Shown here one piece after another: positions 44,101 through 56,289 of a DNA stretch of 64,000 nt. Under the pieces are notes generated by a model. That model was not told the origin of the DNA and ran no database searches. It was given only the letters and a program-made list of their open reading frames with translations. Positions within the stretch are counted from its first letter, which is position 1, and each line of letters starts with the position of its first letter. This DNA comes from Eretmocerus hayati (Eukaryota; Arthropoda; Insecta; Hymenoptera; Aphelinidae), in NCBI GenBank assembly GCA_029851415.1, contig CM056744.1, positions 117,832,838 to 117,896,837 of the forward strand, read 5' to 3'. The translations under genes were made by a program, and so were the position numbers.

Positions 44101-45270
44101 CTCTAGCCACTCTCTAAATAAGAAAAATAAACTTGAACGAAAAATGCACCACTGCACGCGCATTTGTTGCGAGAAAACCCGCAGCGCATGAGAATAAGAG
44201 GCTTTCATCGAACTTTTGTTTTCAAAGTCGAGATACAGTCTACATATACATATATATATATATATGAAGAAAAGCATCATACAACCGTACCATTCTCACG
44301 CGTTCTTTTCACTTTTCCCACTACTACGTATACTTACACCTTTATTCTGACAAAAATTCGCATTCTATGCAGCCCGTGGGTCTATATCAAGGTGTACGAT
44401 AGGCGTCCGAGGCGTGATCCATACTTTTCTCAGTTTTATACTCTACTCTGCAAAAACCAAAACTTTTCGGTTGCAAATAAATGACCACCATGTAGTAGCC
44501 AGACTTCGCTCGGAGTGTGCCTCGAGTTCAAAGTGTTGCTTGCGTGAATTATTGCATTAGTTTTTCTTTCCGGGCTTCCCTTCTTATACATTTCTCTCAC
44601 TCTGTTCGTTTCTCGGGTGGAAATACTTGCTAGCTGTCCGACTAAGCCACTCCGAAAGCTCGAGATCGGAGATTTTTTTATCAGAGCTTGCCAAAGTACA
44701 GATTTCAAACTAATTCATGAGCCAGATTTGAAAATTATCAATCCTTCTTTCAGCATGGATGCTTTTACTGAATTTTCTTACTATACGTCAATGTTCGTTA
44801 CTTTCGAACGTCATAAGGCGTAGATTTAAATAAGTACACTGAAAAACTCGCGGTGTATTGCCCCAGATCGGATTGAATGATCTGGTAATCTTTATACACA
44901 TTTTTCGATAGCGCTGCTACTATACAAAGGGAAATTCGTGGTGGAATCAGTACCGAAACATGAAAGAAGAACCGTGAAATGCATTTTTATTGATTTTTCA
45001 ATCACAGCCGTCATTTCAACATGCGAGGAAATCGTTCAGTTTTCAATTATGTAACAGAAACCGAAGTGAGGAAGTTGTTCAATAGTTTTACATCGATGTC
45101 ATTGCCAAGTTCCAGAGCCAATAGGAAAAAATAAGATTCACATTGGATTTTTTTCTTCTGCAAAGCGTTGTGAGCTTCGGCTGTGCCTGAGCAGCCGTTC
45201 AAGATACAAACACTGAAATTATCGTAACTTCTTTCCATTGCTTCATCCAATCTGCATTTTGACAATTACA
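38189..45270. other. Seven kilobases with no supportable gene; scattered simple sequence
   Basis: Frames are short and resemble nothing known. Items seen: C run at 40039-40047; CAG|GTAAGT, a perfect splice donor context, at about 41641, with no exon identifiable before it; G run at about 42683-42696; C run near 43188; a 35-bp hairpin (GTATGGGTTTTTC/GAAAAACCCATAC) near 43380-43412; CCGCGCGC-TT-GCGCGCGG hairpin near 43731; (TA)n near 44247-44265. It may be intron or intergenic DNA. Confidence 0.4.
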
Positions 45271-45278
45271 TCAATGAT

Positions 45279-45392
45279 AGGTGCTACCAGCCGCACCACC
45301 ACTAGGTGGCGACTCGATCGCAAGGGTGGCCAATGCTATTTCAATGGGCCACCCTTGCGATCGACAGCGCCGCCACCTGTTGGGTAGCACCT
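45279..45392. mobile_element. 114-bp hairpin MITE
   Basis: Ends AGGTGCTACC (45279) and GGGTAGCACCT (ending 45392). The inner arm CGATCGCAAGGGTGGCC pairs with GGCCACCCTTGCGATCG, with a 14-nt AT-rich loop. It is GC-rich compared with its surroundings. Flanks TCAATGAT and CTCATTGGAT are similar but not a clean duplication. Confidence 0.75.
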
Positions 45393-45814
45393 CTCATTGG
45401 ATACGATTAGAATATTTTCTCTCTGTGAGCTTTTTCACGATTGAAAATTGAACAATTTTCTCGCATGTTGAGAATGACGCTTGTGATTAAAGAGTCCGTG
45501 AAAATGAGTTGGGGTCCAACATTTTTCTATTTTCCCCTAGACTACTTTCCATCACTAATTTTCCACTGTACAAGAGTAGTGCTATCGAATAATGTGTATG
45601 AGAATCCCTAGATCGTATCGTTGAGTAACTTCATCCTGACGGCAATTTCCAAATATTTTGTTTCGGCCCGTGCCACGGCTTGTGTCGACTCGGTTTTGTG
45701 AGGCATCTAATTCATCACAAGTTCCTCAGCTATAGCACAGTCGCGTCAGACCATTTGAAAAATTGAGCTACATACGACGGAAGATACTCAAAATTCCACC
45801 CTCAGGCATATATA

Positions 45815-46475
45815 CCTTCGCCTTCGTCGTCGTAGTCTTTGAGCAAATTTATCAGAATGCAAATCTCTCATTTGGCTTGTATGTGAATGCGATACGCCTG
45901 AATGAGTCCAGTTGCATTATATGAAACACAGAGGGCGCTAATCAAAAAGAGTGAAAAATCACGACCACCGAGCTTGCACGAGCTTTTATATGAATATGTC
46001 ACGACATCACATGTGTATAGAACTGCGGATCTCAATTGCGAGTTTCCGGGGAGGTATTACGACTACGACTACGACGACGACGCAAGCCTAAGTAAACACC
46101 CGAAAAAAAGGGTGGTCATGGTTCTGTATAAGTGTACTATGTATGATATGAAGGTGGGGAAGCACGTCATCAGAAAGCCCTCTCATGCACTGGAATGAGA
46201 TGCGATTCGCAAAAAATTTCAGCGCAAGCTATGCTATATGCTATGTTTTCTATGTGGGTTCTCTTGCCTCGGCTTTCATTAATATCGCACGCTCTACGAG
46301 ATTGGGGAGTCGTCGTCGTCGTCGTTGTCGTCGTTGGAGTTTGCGGGGTGCGTGTTCAAGACTGAGAATTAAATGGGTAGGGGGTAGGTAGTCGAAAAAT
46401 GTAAAAGAGCGTGGTTCGGAGGGTTGGTATTACATGCATCGTCGACGATGACAACGACGACTCGACAGCATTGGT
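45815..46475. repeat. Cluster of GTC/GAC trinucleotide microsatellites
   Basis: TTCGTCGTCGTAGTC near 45823, GACTACGACTACGACGACGA near 46060, a GTC run at about 46310-46335 and a mixed CGACGATGACAACGACGAC at 46442. No coding context is convincing in 45400-47100. Confidence 0.6.
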
Positions 46476-47106
46476 GTCGCAAATGTGAGGAATGTGTATG
46501 TGTAGGGGTGTGTGTGTGATAAGTTATGGGTGGCGTGGTTGGACATTCAGAAGGCTCGGTGCAGGTAGTTTGCAAGATGATAATGAGAATATCAGAGAAT
46601 TAGACCATCGATATAAGAAATGATGATACAAGAAACTTCTGACAATCTGATGGGCTGTCTTACTGCAACTATTGATGGGCCGTTGAGAGAAGATAAGAAT
46701 TTTTCAGGAATCCGGAATTCAAGTTCATTTGCCAATATAGATTTAGAATCATATCATACTTTTTCCTTACGAAATGGATGATGCTTGACTTAGGCGAACA
46801 ATTGCATCCAAGTGTACTAGTCGATTTTCCGGTTCTGTTACATAGTTATATGTCCAACATATTCATGTGAAATGAAACAGATCCAGACCATTTTGGTTTC
46901 ACGTAAAAATACGTTGGTACTCTCGACAATCCTTATTTATTTTTGCTAAACGAATCGCCAACGTTTCGCCGACCTTCATGTGAAAATGCGTGTTGGTATT
47001 CTGGACAATTCTTATTCACGCATTTTCATGTGAAACCAAAATTCTACGATCCGCCTGGACACAGAAAAGCATTTACCAAAAATTACCCGTACTATTTTGG
47101 CTTGCT

Positions 47107-49545
47107 TTGATTATGACACGAAAATTATTGTAGATTTCTATGCGAAAAGTTCTCTATTTGAAATTGCCGAATTCGACACGAGAAGTACTCTACACCAAAA
47201 TACTGTATACACGGTGTGGAGAAACACGCATTTCCTCAAAAGGTGTGTTCTCTCAAAATGTGATTGAGCTTTTGTGGCCGGTTCAGTTAGTCTGATGAAA
47301 GAAAAAATACCCTGCTAAAAGAGTTCATCAGAATACTTTCCCATTGCGATTGAAGAAGTCAACTAATCACATATCATTCATTCACAAATTCAAATATATT
47401 AATTTGTTGAAATGATCAATTCTCTTTATGAGATTTTTATTAAAATAATTATTTATCCAAAATATCAATTTCATGAAATAATGAACTTTATCAAATGATT
47501 ATTCCACTAAATAATCAATCTTTTCTCTATAATTTTCATATACTCTTCCAAATTTTCATGTTTACCAAGGATATTCTTCCAAAATTCCAGTCAACAATAT
47601 TTTCAATAAATGATTCCGCAGTATTATTCTATCAGTACAATAATTCCTCATCGAGGAATCTCTACCAAAACAGATTGTTGATACGTATGCTGTCGCTAAT
47701 AGACCGCGAGAACTAGAATCAATCTGTTTTTGTACGTTTTTAAATACTACAAAATCATCTTCCAGTACAGGATCCCTCATTTTGATAAATCCCTTCCTTC
47801 ATTATGACAGATGACTCAGAAATTTGGGCGAAATACTAGGAAATGGACACAAGTGATGAAGGATAGGAAGAATATCTGGGAAATGAATCCTGTTTTCCGG
47901 AAATAAACATATCAAAATAATTAGATTGTGCTGAAAGTTGGTTCGGAAATATAAGACTAACGAAAAGTGTGTGTTATATATTTGGTTTACTAACCTATGA
48001 ATCGGGCATGAGTATTCTGAGCTGTAAATAATATTCGAATTGAAAAGGAATTACTCATGGGGACTATATTGGAAATGGGATGAATCGGTTCTCAGAAAAT
48101 CAAGTAAAATTGAGTGTTTTTCTACAAATTCGTTATTCGAAAAATGGATTATGGAGAGTAAATTTTCATTTGCACTCGGTGGAACAGAGTAAGAAGAACG
48201 TAAAGGTTGTTATTGACTTTGATTAACGCGACAAATGGATTGGTTGGTACAGAATTTTGGTATAGAGATGATTAGATTAGGAAAGGAAGCAATTGACTGT
48301 CAGTGAACGTAAAAATTGGAATAACAATGTCTCAATTGGAACGCAAAATTTCTAGATCCATTCGACAAACTCTTGAGACTTTGTTGGTGTATTCTTGAGA
48401 CTGTCATGATGATGCCAGTGAATTTTGAGCATGATCGCATAAGTATTTTTTGACTTGTGAGTTTTTTAATGAGAAATTTGAAATTTTTCCGAAAGAAGTA
48501 CAGCTTAAAAATAATTTGTACTTCATTTTACTGTATGGAAAGAATGTCAAGGAAGTGATTTAGATGCTCCTCGACGTGCTGAATCGATTGGTTGATACGG
48601 AATTTTGTTAAATCGTAATCATAAGGGTCTTATAGCCCGATGTCAGAAAGGTATAAAGCTAGAATGAAATGAGCCCCAATCGAAATTCCGTATTAACCAA
48701 TCGATCTAGCACGTCGAGAAACGTGTAAATCAACCGCCTCAGATTTTTTGAGAGGACAAGAGACAATATTTTTAGTTTTGAAGATAAAAAAAATTACAAA
48801 TAAATGAGGAAAAATTCATAACCATAAAAATAAATCATCGGGGGTAGTTAAAATCGCGCGTTCCCATCTAGAGACGCCTCCAAACATGGCATGGAAGTTT
48901 CAGGACGATCTATCAAACCGGTGAGGAGTTTTGCTGAGCGATAGAAAACAACATACATACACACACAGATACAGTCAGAGGGCTCGAAAGATGGGATTGT
49001 AGTAATTTTGCAAGGCGCTATCAAGGGAAAATGTTACTTACATTAGATGGATCTTGGCGAAAGGAAGTGGACTGTACAAATTTCATGTATTCAAGAGCTT
49101 CACTGAAGAAGAAAAAAATTATTTTAGGAAAAATTTGACGGAAATTCTCCTTGGCACCAAATGAATGCTTTCTCTCTCGAGAAAGCAATAGTGGTTAACA
49201 AAGTATCAGCATTTTTGGTGATAATATGGGAAAAAACTCCAATGAAAGAATACACCTGGAGATTTTCATCTTCCAGCTATACTCTTCCTCAAATTTACGA
49301 TTGAAGAGTACCTCAGGTTCATTTTACTGTGGTGCATCTAAGTGGCCTCTGCAAATTAAAACTTAGATCTAGTCAGACATTCTTCAGAAGGATACTGTGT
49401 GGAGTGCTTCTCTACACCGTGTATGGTAGTTTGGTGTACCATACTTCTCGTGTCGCATTTGGCAATTAAGTGTGGGGACCTTTAGTGTAGCATCTTATAG
49501 TGTAGAGTTCATGGATTCTGTGTAGAATAACTCTCGTGTCAGAAT
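47107..49545. repeat. Inverted repeat pair 2.2 kb apart (possible ends of a 2.4-kb element)
   Basis: 47107-47232 is a diverged inverted copy of 49394-49545. They share ACACCGTGTATAC-type, TTGGTGTA, CTTCTCGTGTCG and TTTGGCAATT blocks, and each contains several GACACGAGA/GACACGAAA steps. The DNA between (47240-49380) has no transposase frame. Whether this is one element or two independent insertions is open. Confidence 0.5.
48551..48737. mobile_element. 187-bp inverted-repeat element (MITE)
   Basis: CTCGACGTGCTGAATCGATT at about 48570 recurs inverted as AATCGATCTAGCACGTCGAG near 48700, and the arms extend through TTGGTTGATACGGAATTTT. Weaker outer pairing (TGATTTA/TAAATCA) extends it to 48551-48737. 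Confidence 0.75.
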
Positions 49546-49560
49546 CAGAGGAGGTCACCA

Positions 49561-50471
49561 CACAGAGAGAAAAAATAGGTAGGTAGGCCGTACCTCACCG
49601 CCAAAGTGATTCCTACCTTGCTCGGTCGAGCAATTTGTACATACAAACAAAATCTGTCGCCACTGGGACATGACTCAATGGAATGATCTGAAATTCTGCT
49701 CACACGTAGTTGAAGGGCTCTGCTTCCATGTAGTGAAAGATTTGCGATGAAAAACATTCCCAAAAAAATGAAGAGTATCATACCATTTTTCGAGGCTTTC
49801 ACGGGTTTTGATGCCACGATGACCACCGCGAGCGAGACCGCGAGCGATATTTTCGACATGCGAGAAAGTTTTTCAGTTTCCAACTACAGCCAAACTCGAA
49901 GCGAGAAAGTTGTTTGGAAGGGTGTATATTAAATTAATTTTCAAGATTCAGATCGAATGATGCAATAGAAAAGAAGTTGGAGTACTTTTTTGACTGTAAA
50001 TCTGCTCGCAGCTAACGAGCAGACGACGCTCCGCCCCGCGTCCCGTCAAACAATTATCTCAATAATTATCTCTTCTAATTTTTTTCCTATTGCATCATTT
50101 GATCTGAATCTTGAATATTAATATAATTCAGACTCTTCCCAACAACTTTCTCGCTTTGAGTTTTGCTGTAGTTGAAAACTGAAAAACTTTTTCGCATGTC
50201 GAAAATCATGCTTGCGGTGGGCATCTCGGCATCGAGACCCGTATCGAAAAAAGTATGACTTTTTTAATTTTTTGAGGAACGTATTTCATCGCAAATCTTT
50301 CACTGCATAGAAGCAGTGCTCTTCAACTACGTGTGTGCGAAATTTCAGATTATTCCATTGAGTCATGTCCCAGTGGCGACAGATTTTGTTTCAGTGTACA
50401 AGTTGCTCGACCGAGCAAGGTAGGAATCACCTTGGCGGTGAGGTACGGCCTACCTATTTTTTCTCTCCGTG
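49561..50471. mobile_element. 911-bp foldback element
   Basis: Ends CACAGAGAGAAAAAATAGG and CCTATTTTTTCTCTCCGTG. Arms of about 400 bp share GCCGTACCTCACCGCCAA, CTACCTTGCTCGGTCGAGCA, CTGTCGCCACTGGGACATGA and AACTTTCTCGC-type blocks in inverted order around a centre near 50015. No transposase and no clear target duplication. Frames in both arms encode antiparallel shadows of each other and are not genes. Confidence 0.8.
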
Positions 50472-52400
50472 ATATTTTCATGCGCAAGATTATAGACAGT
50501 GCGTTCAACTCACAAAGTGTAATAATAGAAGAGGTATAAAGAACTATGATAGGTGCTATTGGTAGGCGATGGATGATGGGGATGGGGGTAGGCATAGGCG
50601 GAGTGGGCGAGGGTGCAAAATTCAATTCATGACACATGATGGTTATGCTTGAATTCGTGGCCTAGGCTTCTCACAGTTGTCGACCACGAGCTCGTGTTCG
50701 TGAACAATCATTCATCCACACCATTACGATACTTGTACATAGCACACTATCGCGAATTTGGATAAAAGTTATACCGCGAACATCTCGGAGCGTCGCGGAG
50801 CGGCGCAACGTCCTGGAATCGCGTCGCTTGACTGTGTTTTCCGCGCATCGGCGCGCGGTTTATATAGGAGTGCGGAAAACGAGATCAAATGAAAATGGAT
50901 GTCTGTATTACATTATGCTAAAAGAAAATGAGACCGTGCATTTCAGCTTCGATCGTAAAATTCTCTTAGGTTGAACAAAGGATGGATTAAGCATACAATA
51001 GGTCTGCCGCGATTTACGGCCGAACGTGTCTAAGTGGGTTTTTTCTACGAGAAACTACAATACAATAATAAATCAAAACCCTAGTTATATGGCTCGACGT
51101 GAAACAGAGCGGTGATGTTTCATTAGTGTGATTGAAAAGCGCGTGCCGATGACATTTGGACGGGTCAATAAATCTGACACAAGAATTGATTTAATGTATC
51201 CTCACTTTAAGATTTTATGATGCGGCTCAAGTTATAATGAGCCGATGACTCAAAATATATAATGTACTGTAAAGGGCCCAGAAAGTTTTTATGACCTGAT
51301 CCGAAATAAAGGGTGCATATTACATTAGACTAAAAGAGATACGTCGCGCCTATTACATTTAGCGTAACATCATCATCTGGGCCGCAGTTCTCGGAAGGAC
51401 AGCTTATTTGTAATGCGGTCGTGACGTTACAATGTCTATGCGAATAAGGCTATGTCTAACGACTAATATGCATACTCATCATACCATGCGGTTTAAAGTT
51501 GGAAAGAAAAAGGGGCGCGATTATTTTAGTTTTATGAAGATTTTTAAATAATAATAGATGCGCGCATCAACTAGAATAATAATATGTAGTTTTTCTCCAC
51601 TCCGAAACTATTCGAGTGAAACAAGGCAAAAATGATGAATCAGCAGCAGCTTGGATATCGTTTAGGATGAAATTTCTTCCCTTAACTCACACGATATTCG
51701 AATTTTCGAAAAGCTTATCGCTATGGTTTGTACGCCTGAGATAGTATAAATGAGAAAAAGAGCATGGGAATTCATATCAACAGCGCGTATCACAAGGATA
51801 GTATCCGATGCATCGCATGAACTTTGACGTATTAAAGCCTTGTATGATGGTGTGAAACTGGCGTTATGTCTGGTGAAGCAAAAATTTCATTTTACATTTT
51901 CACCCAGAGCATGCCCTGTCTGCTGTTCACGCACAATCATCCCGATACATTTTGCATGGCTGCACAACATGGAGTAACGAATATTCACATCAACGAAAAA
52001 CGTATACGCTATTCAATATTCTCCAATTCATCAATCATTCAATTGAGTGAGATATAATTCATATCCGACCCCCCAAACAAGCCATTGAGAGTAGGCATGT
52101 GCATATTTATATCTCTGGTTTCGACAGAGTTTTAAATCGTAATGCAAATTATGTCTCTCCGATTAGTACTTTGATACTTGGTTGGTTCGTGTTTTCATAT
52201 TTGATGACTGATTGAAATATCTGATGCTACTATCTGTATCTGAGGTATTTTGTGATCCGTGGTCGGTAGATGTGATATTTGCGGATCTTCTCCGTTCACA
52301 TCGACGAGACTTCACCCGACAGACCATGCACCATACCTTATTAGGTATTTATCATTAGTATAGCGGCCAATAGGAGCGACGAAGATTTGACGCACATCAA
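50472..52400. other. No supportable gene; GC-rich CG-containing patches
   Basis: 50765-50870 is CG-rich with short self-complementary blocks (GGAGCGTCGCGGAGCGGCGC, GCGCATCGGCGCGCG) and TATATAGG. TATTACATTA-(TG/GA)-CTAAAAGA occurs near 50927 and 51328. Nothing with a recognisable product. Confidence 0.4.
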
Positions 52401-52588
52401 GTTAGAGGATGCTGAATTTTTGGCCTGTGTCAAGCAACTGAGGGTCTAGTCGGTCTTTTTTGGGTCGAAGAGGAGGAGGAAGGGTTCCAGGAACAGCTCC
52501 GCTCGACACGGTCCGTCAATGACTTTTCCGCGGCTCTCCCGCTCGATTTTAGGGAAATTTGATAGAGGAGTGGGGGTAAGGTGGGGGC

Positions 52589-52653
52589 TATATAAGGGAG
52601 AGCGCAAGCCGGCCAGCAGTCAGTCTGCACCGAGCGACCGACCAGTGAGGACG
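52589..52653 (+). promoter_or_regulatory. TATA-Inr-DPE core promoter of repeat copy B
   Basis: TATATAAG at 52589, initiator A at 52622 (+33), GGACG at 52649-52653 (+28 to +32). The DPE differs from copy A at one base (T to A) that still satisfies RGWYV. Confidence 0.65.
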
Positions 52654-52943
52654 TCGCTCCCGGTGCTAAAGAGAGGGACGGATGGATGTGTTGGTTGATG
52701 GGCATGTGGGTGGGTGAGATGGTTCATGGATGCGTGGGTGGGTGGGTGAGTGCGTGGGTGGATGGGTGCGTGGGTGTGTATAGGGAAAACACTACGTAAT
52801 GGGTGAGTCCCAAGGGAGGTTTTTCATATGGCTCCAGGCGATCTTTTCCTCCCACATCAAAAAGAAAAGAAGCGGGCCGACGGTGGTACGTCATCAGTCC
52901 AGTCCGTGGCTGGACTGGTGGCGTGGTCAGGAAACCCACCGGG

Positions 52944-52977
<34 letters not shown>

Positions 52978-52993
52978 ATGGATGGATGGATGG

Positions 52994-53029
<36 letters not shown>

Positions 53030-53768
53030 ATGGATGTATTGGGAAAACACTACGTAATGGGTGAGTCCCAAGGGAGGTTTTTCATATGGCTCCAGGCGAT
53101 CTTTTCCTCCCACATCAAAAAGAAAAGAAGCGGGCCGACGGTGGTACGTCATCAGTCCAGTCCGTGGCTGGACTGGTGGCGTGGTCAGGAAACCCACCGG
53201 GGGACTTCGGCGACTCCAGGGGGAAAGGCTCTCTCTCTTGGTGGCGGGACGGGCTGGACCTCACGTTCCTGCGGAGGGGTGGCGCGGTCCGTCGAGTCGG
53301 ATCTTCGGTCACGGGTCGCCTCTGAACGTGAGGAATTTAGTCAAGGTCGGTTCCAGGCGTTGCGCTCGCGTTGTAATCCGTCTACAGGGCTTGTCTTGTC
53401 TCCGATCGAACGGCGACGGCTCGGGGCAGTTGGTTCGGGTCGGCGGCTCTCACCATGTCTTCGCAGGTTCGTGATCTCCAGTCCAACCCAAAGCCAAGGG
53501 AGAACCCACCTGGAACTCGCCGAATTCTCCGCTCGGGGGTGAGCCTAAGGAGGTTGGAGGCTGGTGATCCTCACGAGCACGGGTGAGGTATATAGGGCTC
53601 CTGCCACGGACAGGTGCGATCTCCTCAACCGTTACCAAAAAATAAAAGAAACGCGCCTAGAACGGTACCTCTCGGGTGGTGTGGAAAGCCGTTCATTGCA
53701 TACGGAAGTTCAACGATACGGGACCAAACATCGCGTAGTCTCGTGACTTTGGCATCCCAGTAACGGCA

Positions 53769-54245
53769 AGGATGCATGGACGGGATGGATTGGATAGATC
53801 AAATGGACGGATGGCTGGGTGTGATGGATGGGATGGATGGATTCTATGCATGAGATGGATGTGATGGATGGGATGGATGGATGAGATGCGTGGAATATAT
53901 GGGATAGATGGATAGATGGAATTGTTGGATGTAAACACGCGATAGATAAGATGGATGAATAAGTAGATGGATGGGATGGACGGTGTGAATGGATGGGATG
54001 GATGACGTGGATGGTTGGATGGGATGGATGAATGAATGGGATGGATAGAGGCATGGGATGCATGAGTTGATCGAGATGGATAAAATGGATCGATGGATGG
54101 ATGTGACGGATAGGTTGAACCGGATGGATGCAGTGTATGTTCGGGCAGGATTGATCGATGGGATGGATGAATGGATGGATAGATTGGATGAGTAGATGGG
54201 GTGGATGGATGGAATGAGAGGATGGGATAGCTGGATGGATTGGAT
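53769..54245 (+). repeat. Degenerate GGAT-type satellite in copy B
   Basis: GATGGGATGGATTGGATAG-like sequence, same character as 11583-12362. Confidence 0.9.
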
Positions 54246-54394
54246 GCTACCTCTACTCAGAGAATATTCAGCATTCTCCAAAACATAGCGAGTTGATGAT
54301 ATCGGCAAGGGGTTTCTATGGGACGGAGTGTCATAGGAGTGATTCCGTGAATTTGATTCTAAAACTCATCTTGACACTCTCATCAAGTGGTTCG

Positions 54395-55115
54395 CCTGTG
54401 CTATCTATTCCATTCATCTATTCCATACATTCATCCCATCTACCCAAGCCATTTATACCGTTCAGTCGTCCATCCACCGGACTCAACCACCCTACTCATC
54501 CACCGATCCCTTCAATCCCATCGACCTATCCATCCCATCCATCAATCCACCCCATCCAATCGAGCCATCCCACCATTCATCGATCCCCGCGTTCCATCCA
54601 TTCCACCCGTGCTTCCATCCCATGAATCTACCCATGCGTCTATCCGATGCATCGATTCCATCTATCCGCCTCATTGATCCCATCCATCCATCCATGCATC
54701 CCTTCCACCCCATCCATCCATCCATCTCATCCTTCCCATCCATGCATTTATTCCATCCATTCATCCCATCCGTCCGACCAATTCATCCATCCAAACCATC
54801 TCCTCCATCCATCCATCTCATCCATCTCATCCATCTATCCGTTCATCTATTCATCATTCCATCCATCCACTCCATCCGTCTATCCCATCCATACATACAT
54901 CCATTCATGCGATCCATGCAACCTATCTATGCTACCCATCAATCCATCCCGTCCTACCCATCCATCCCATCCATCAATTCCTCCATCCATGCCATCCATC
55001 CCATACATGGCATCCTGTCTGATCCATCAATTCATCCATCCCATCCCATCCTCCCATCAATCCATCGATCCGTCCATCCATCCCATCCTATCCGTTCATC
55101 TATCCATATATCCAG
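54395..55115 (-). repeat. Degenerate satellite in opposite (CCAT) orientation
   Basis: CATCCATCCCATCCATC-like sequence facing the preceding GGAT array across about 150 bp of unique DNA, so the two arrays form a long inverted simple-sequence pair. The open frame of 352 codons starting here is a satellite translation. Confidence 0.9.
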
Positions 55116-55213
55116 CCTCACGAGTTGTCTTCGACACCTGCAGTATAGGCAACCCGCTTCGTCGTCCATACGGAAATGTGCTATAGCAGTATACTCTTCG
55201 TATAGACGAAGAG

Positions 55214-55320
55214 CATACTTCGTCAATCATGAGAAAAAAGTGTTAGTCTTTGCCGTTGATGAGAAAAATATGTTACTCTTCGTCGTCGATAAGGAAAATG
55301 TGCTACTTTTCGTGGCTGGG
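55214..55320. repeat. 30-bp minisatellite, array 1
   Basis: Units begin at 55214, 55244, 55274 and 55304 (CATACTTCGTC, TAGTCTTTGCCG, TACTCTTCGTCG, TACTTTTCGTGG), each followed by a GATGAGAAAAA-like block, with an exact 30-bp period. Confidence 0.8.
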
Positions 55321-55845
55321 TTTTCATATTTCTCGATGAAGTACCGAGATATTGCAAATCTCAATAGGAACGCCGATTCTCCAAGTTTTTTACGATCAGG
55401 ATTTTCGTTAGATCTTGAAGTTCGAGTAGCTGAGAATTTAGTCAGGTCAAAAAAAATTCTTTTCGATACACTGTGCGTAAAAGTGCACTTTGCGTACAGT
55501 TCGTCGACTTTTAGTTACAGTTTATCGAAAAGTATAGTTCGATACACGGGCGTAAGACCTATCATTCGCGCCCGAGTAATGGGTTTCCGGCCCGAGCCGC
55601 AGGCGAGGGTCGGAATCATCACGAGGATGCGAATAAAACGTTTTACACCCTTGTATCGAAATTTACTATTCTGGAACTAGAATGCAAGAATCACGATCAT
55701 GCAAGCTTTGGAATTATTCGTCTCGAGCGAAATTCAATGAAGATATACACATGGAATCCGTGGATTCCATTTTCATGTGCAATCATACATAAATCCATCC
55801 AACCCATCCATGTAATCTACCCAGTCGTCCATTCATCCATTCATA

Positions 55846-55975
55846 CTTCTTCGTCATTCATGAGGAAAAGTGTTACTCTTCGTCGTTGATGAGAAAAAGT
55901 GTAAGGCTTCATCGTTGATAAGGAAATTTGCTAGTCTCCGTCGTTCATAAGCGGCTCGGTGTTACTCTCCGTAGG
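55846..55975. repeat. 30-bp minisatellite, array 2
   Basis: The same unit (TACTCTTCGTCGTTGATGAG) recurs about four times with a period of 29-32 bp, separated from array 1 by 520 bp. A CCAT-satellite remnant (55790-55845) precedes it. Confidence 0.75.
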
Positions 55976-55977
55976 AG

Positions 55978-56095
55978 CGGTCGATATATACACACAGCCC
56001 CGTGGATTCCATTTCCATGTACGATCATGTATGGAATCGGTTTGGGGATCTGCTATTCTGATCCCGGGGAGAGACGGTATACTATTTAACATGTC
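55978..56095 (-). repeat. Fragment matching the 3' flank of repeat copy A
   Basis: ATGGAATCGG and GGGAGAGACGGTATAC here are the inverted counterparts of 12750-12815. CGTGGATTCCATTTCCATGT is also repeated directly at about 55760, so this stretch is itself duplicated. Confidence 0.55.
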
Positions 56096-56289
56096 CACTG
56101 CGAAGGCGAAAACGCGATTCCGGTATAGATTGCGAGAGAGTACAAATGTACGTTTCAGCGCTTTCGGAAGCGAAACATTTTGGAAAATCGTCAGTTTGGA
56201 ATTTATTTACAGTATTTCTATGAATTTCTGTGGTTCCCACCAGTTGGGCTCATCGCTCACAGAGTTAAGGACATGTGAAAGTCAACTTT

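Larger units (their letters stand above)
52410..54245 (+). repeat. Satellite-bearing repeat, copy B
   Basis: Same order as copy A: promoter, GGTG-rich stretch, duplicated module (52779-52946 and 53037-53202) around a (GGAT)n spacer, shared block to about 53760, then GGAT satellite. The 3' section present in copies A and C is absent; the satellite ends in unrelated sequence at 54245. A 247-codon frame across the duplicated modules is fortuitous. Confidence 0.75.

Noticed and set aside
52799..53542. 247-codon open frame across the duplicated modules of repeat copy B, and the similar frames in copies A and C
   Set aside because: (GGAT)n has a 12-nt reading cycle without stops, which links flanking frames by chance. 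Both strands are open over the same module, and the frame is not kept through the whole repeat in the other copies.
54622..55680. 352-codon open frame
   Set aside because: Its first half is a translation of CCAT satellite (Pro/Ser/His/Ile repeats) and the rest is minisatellite and AT-rich DNA.
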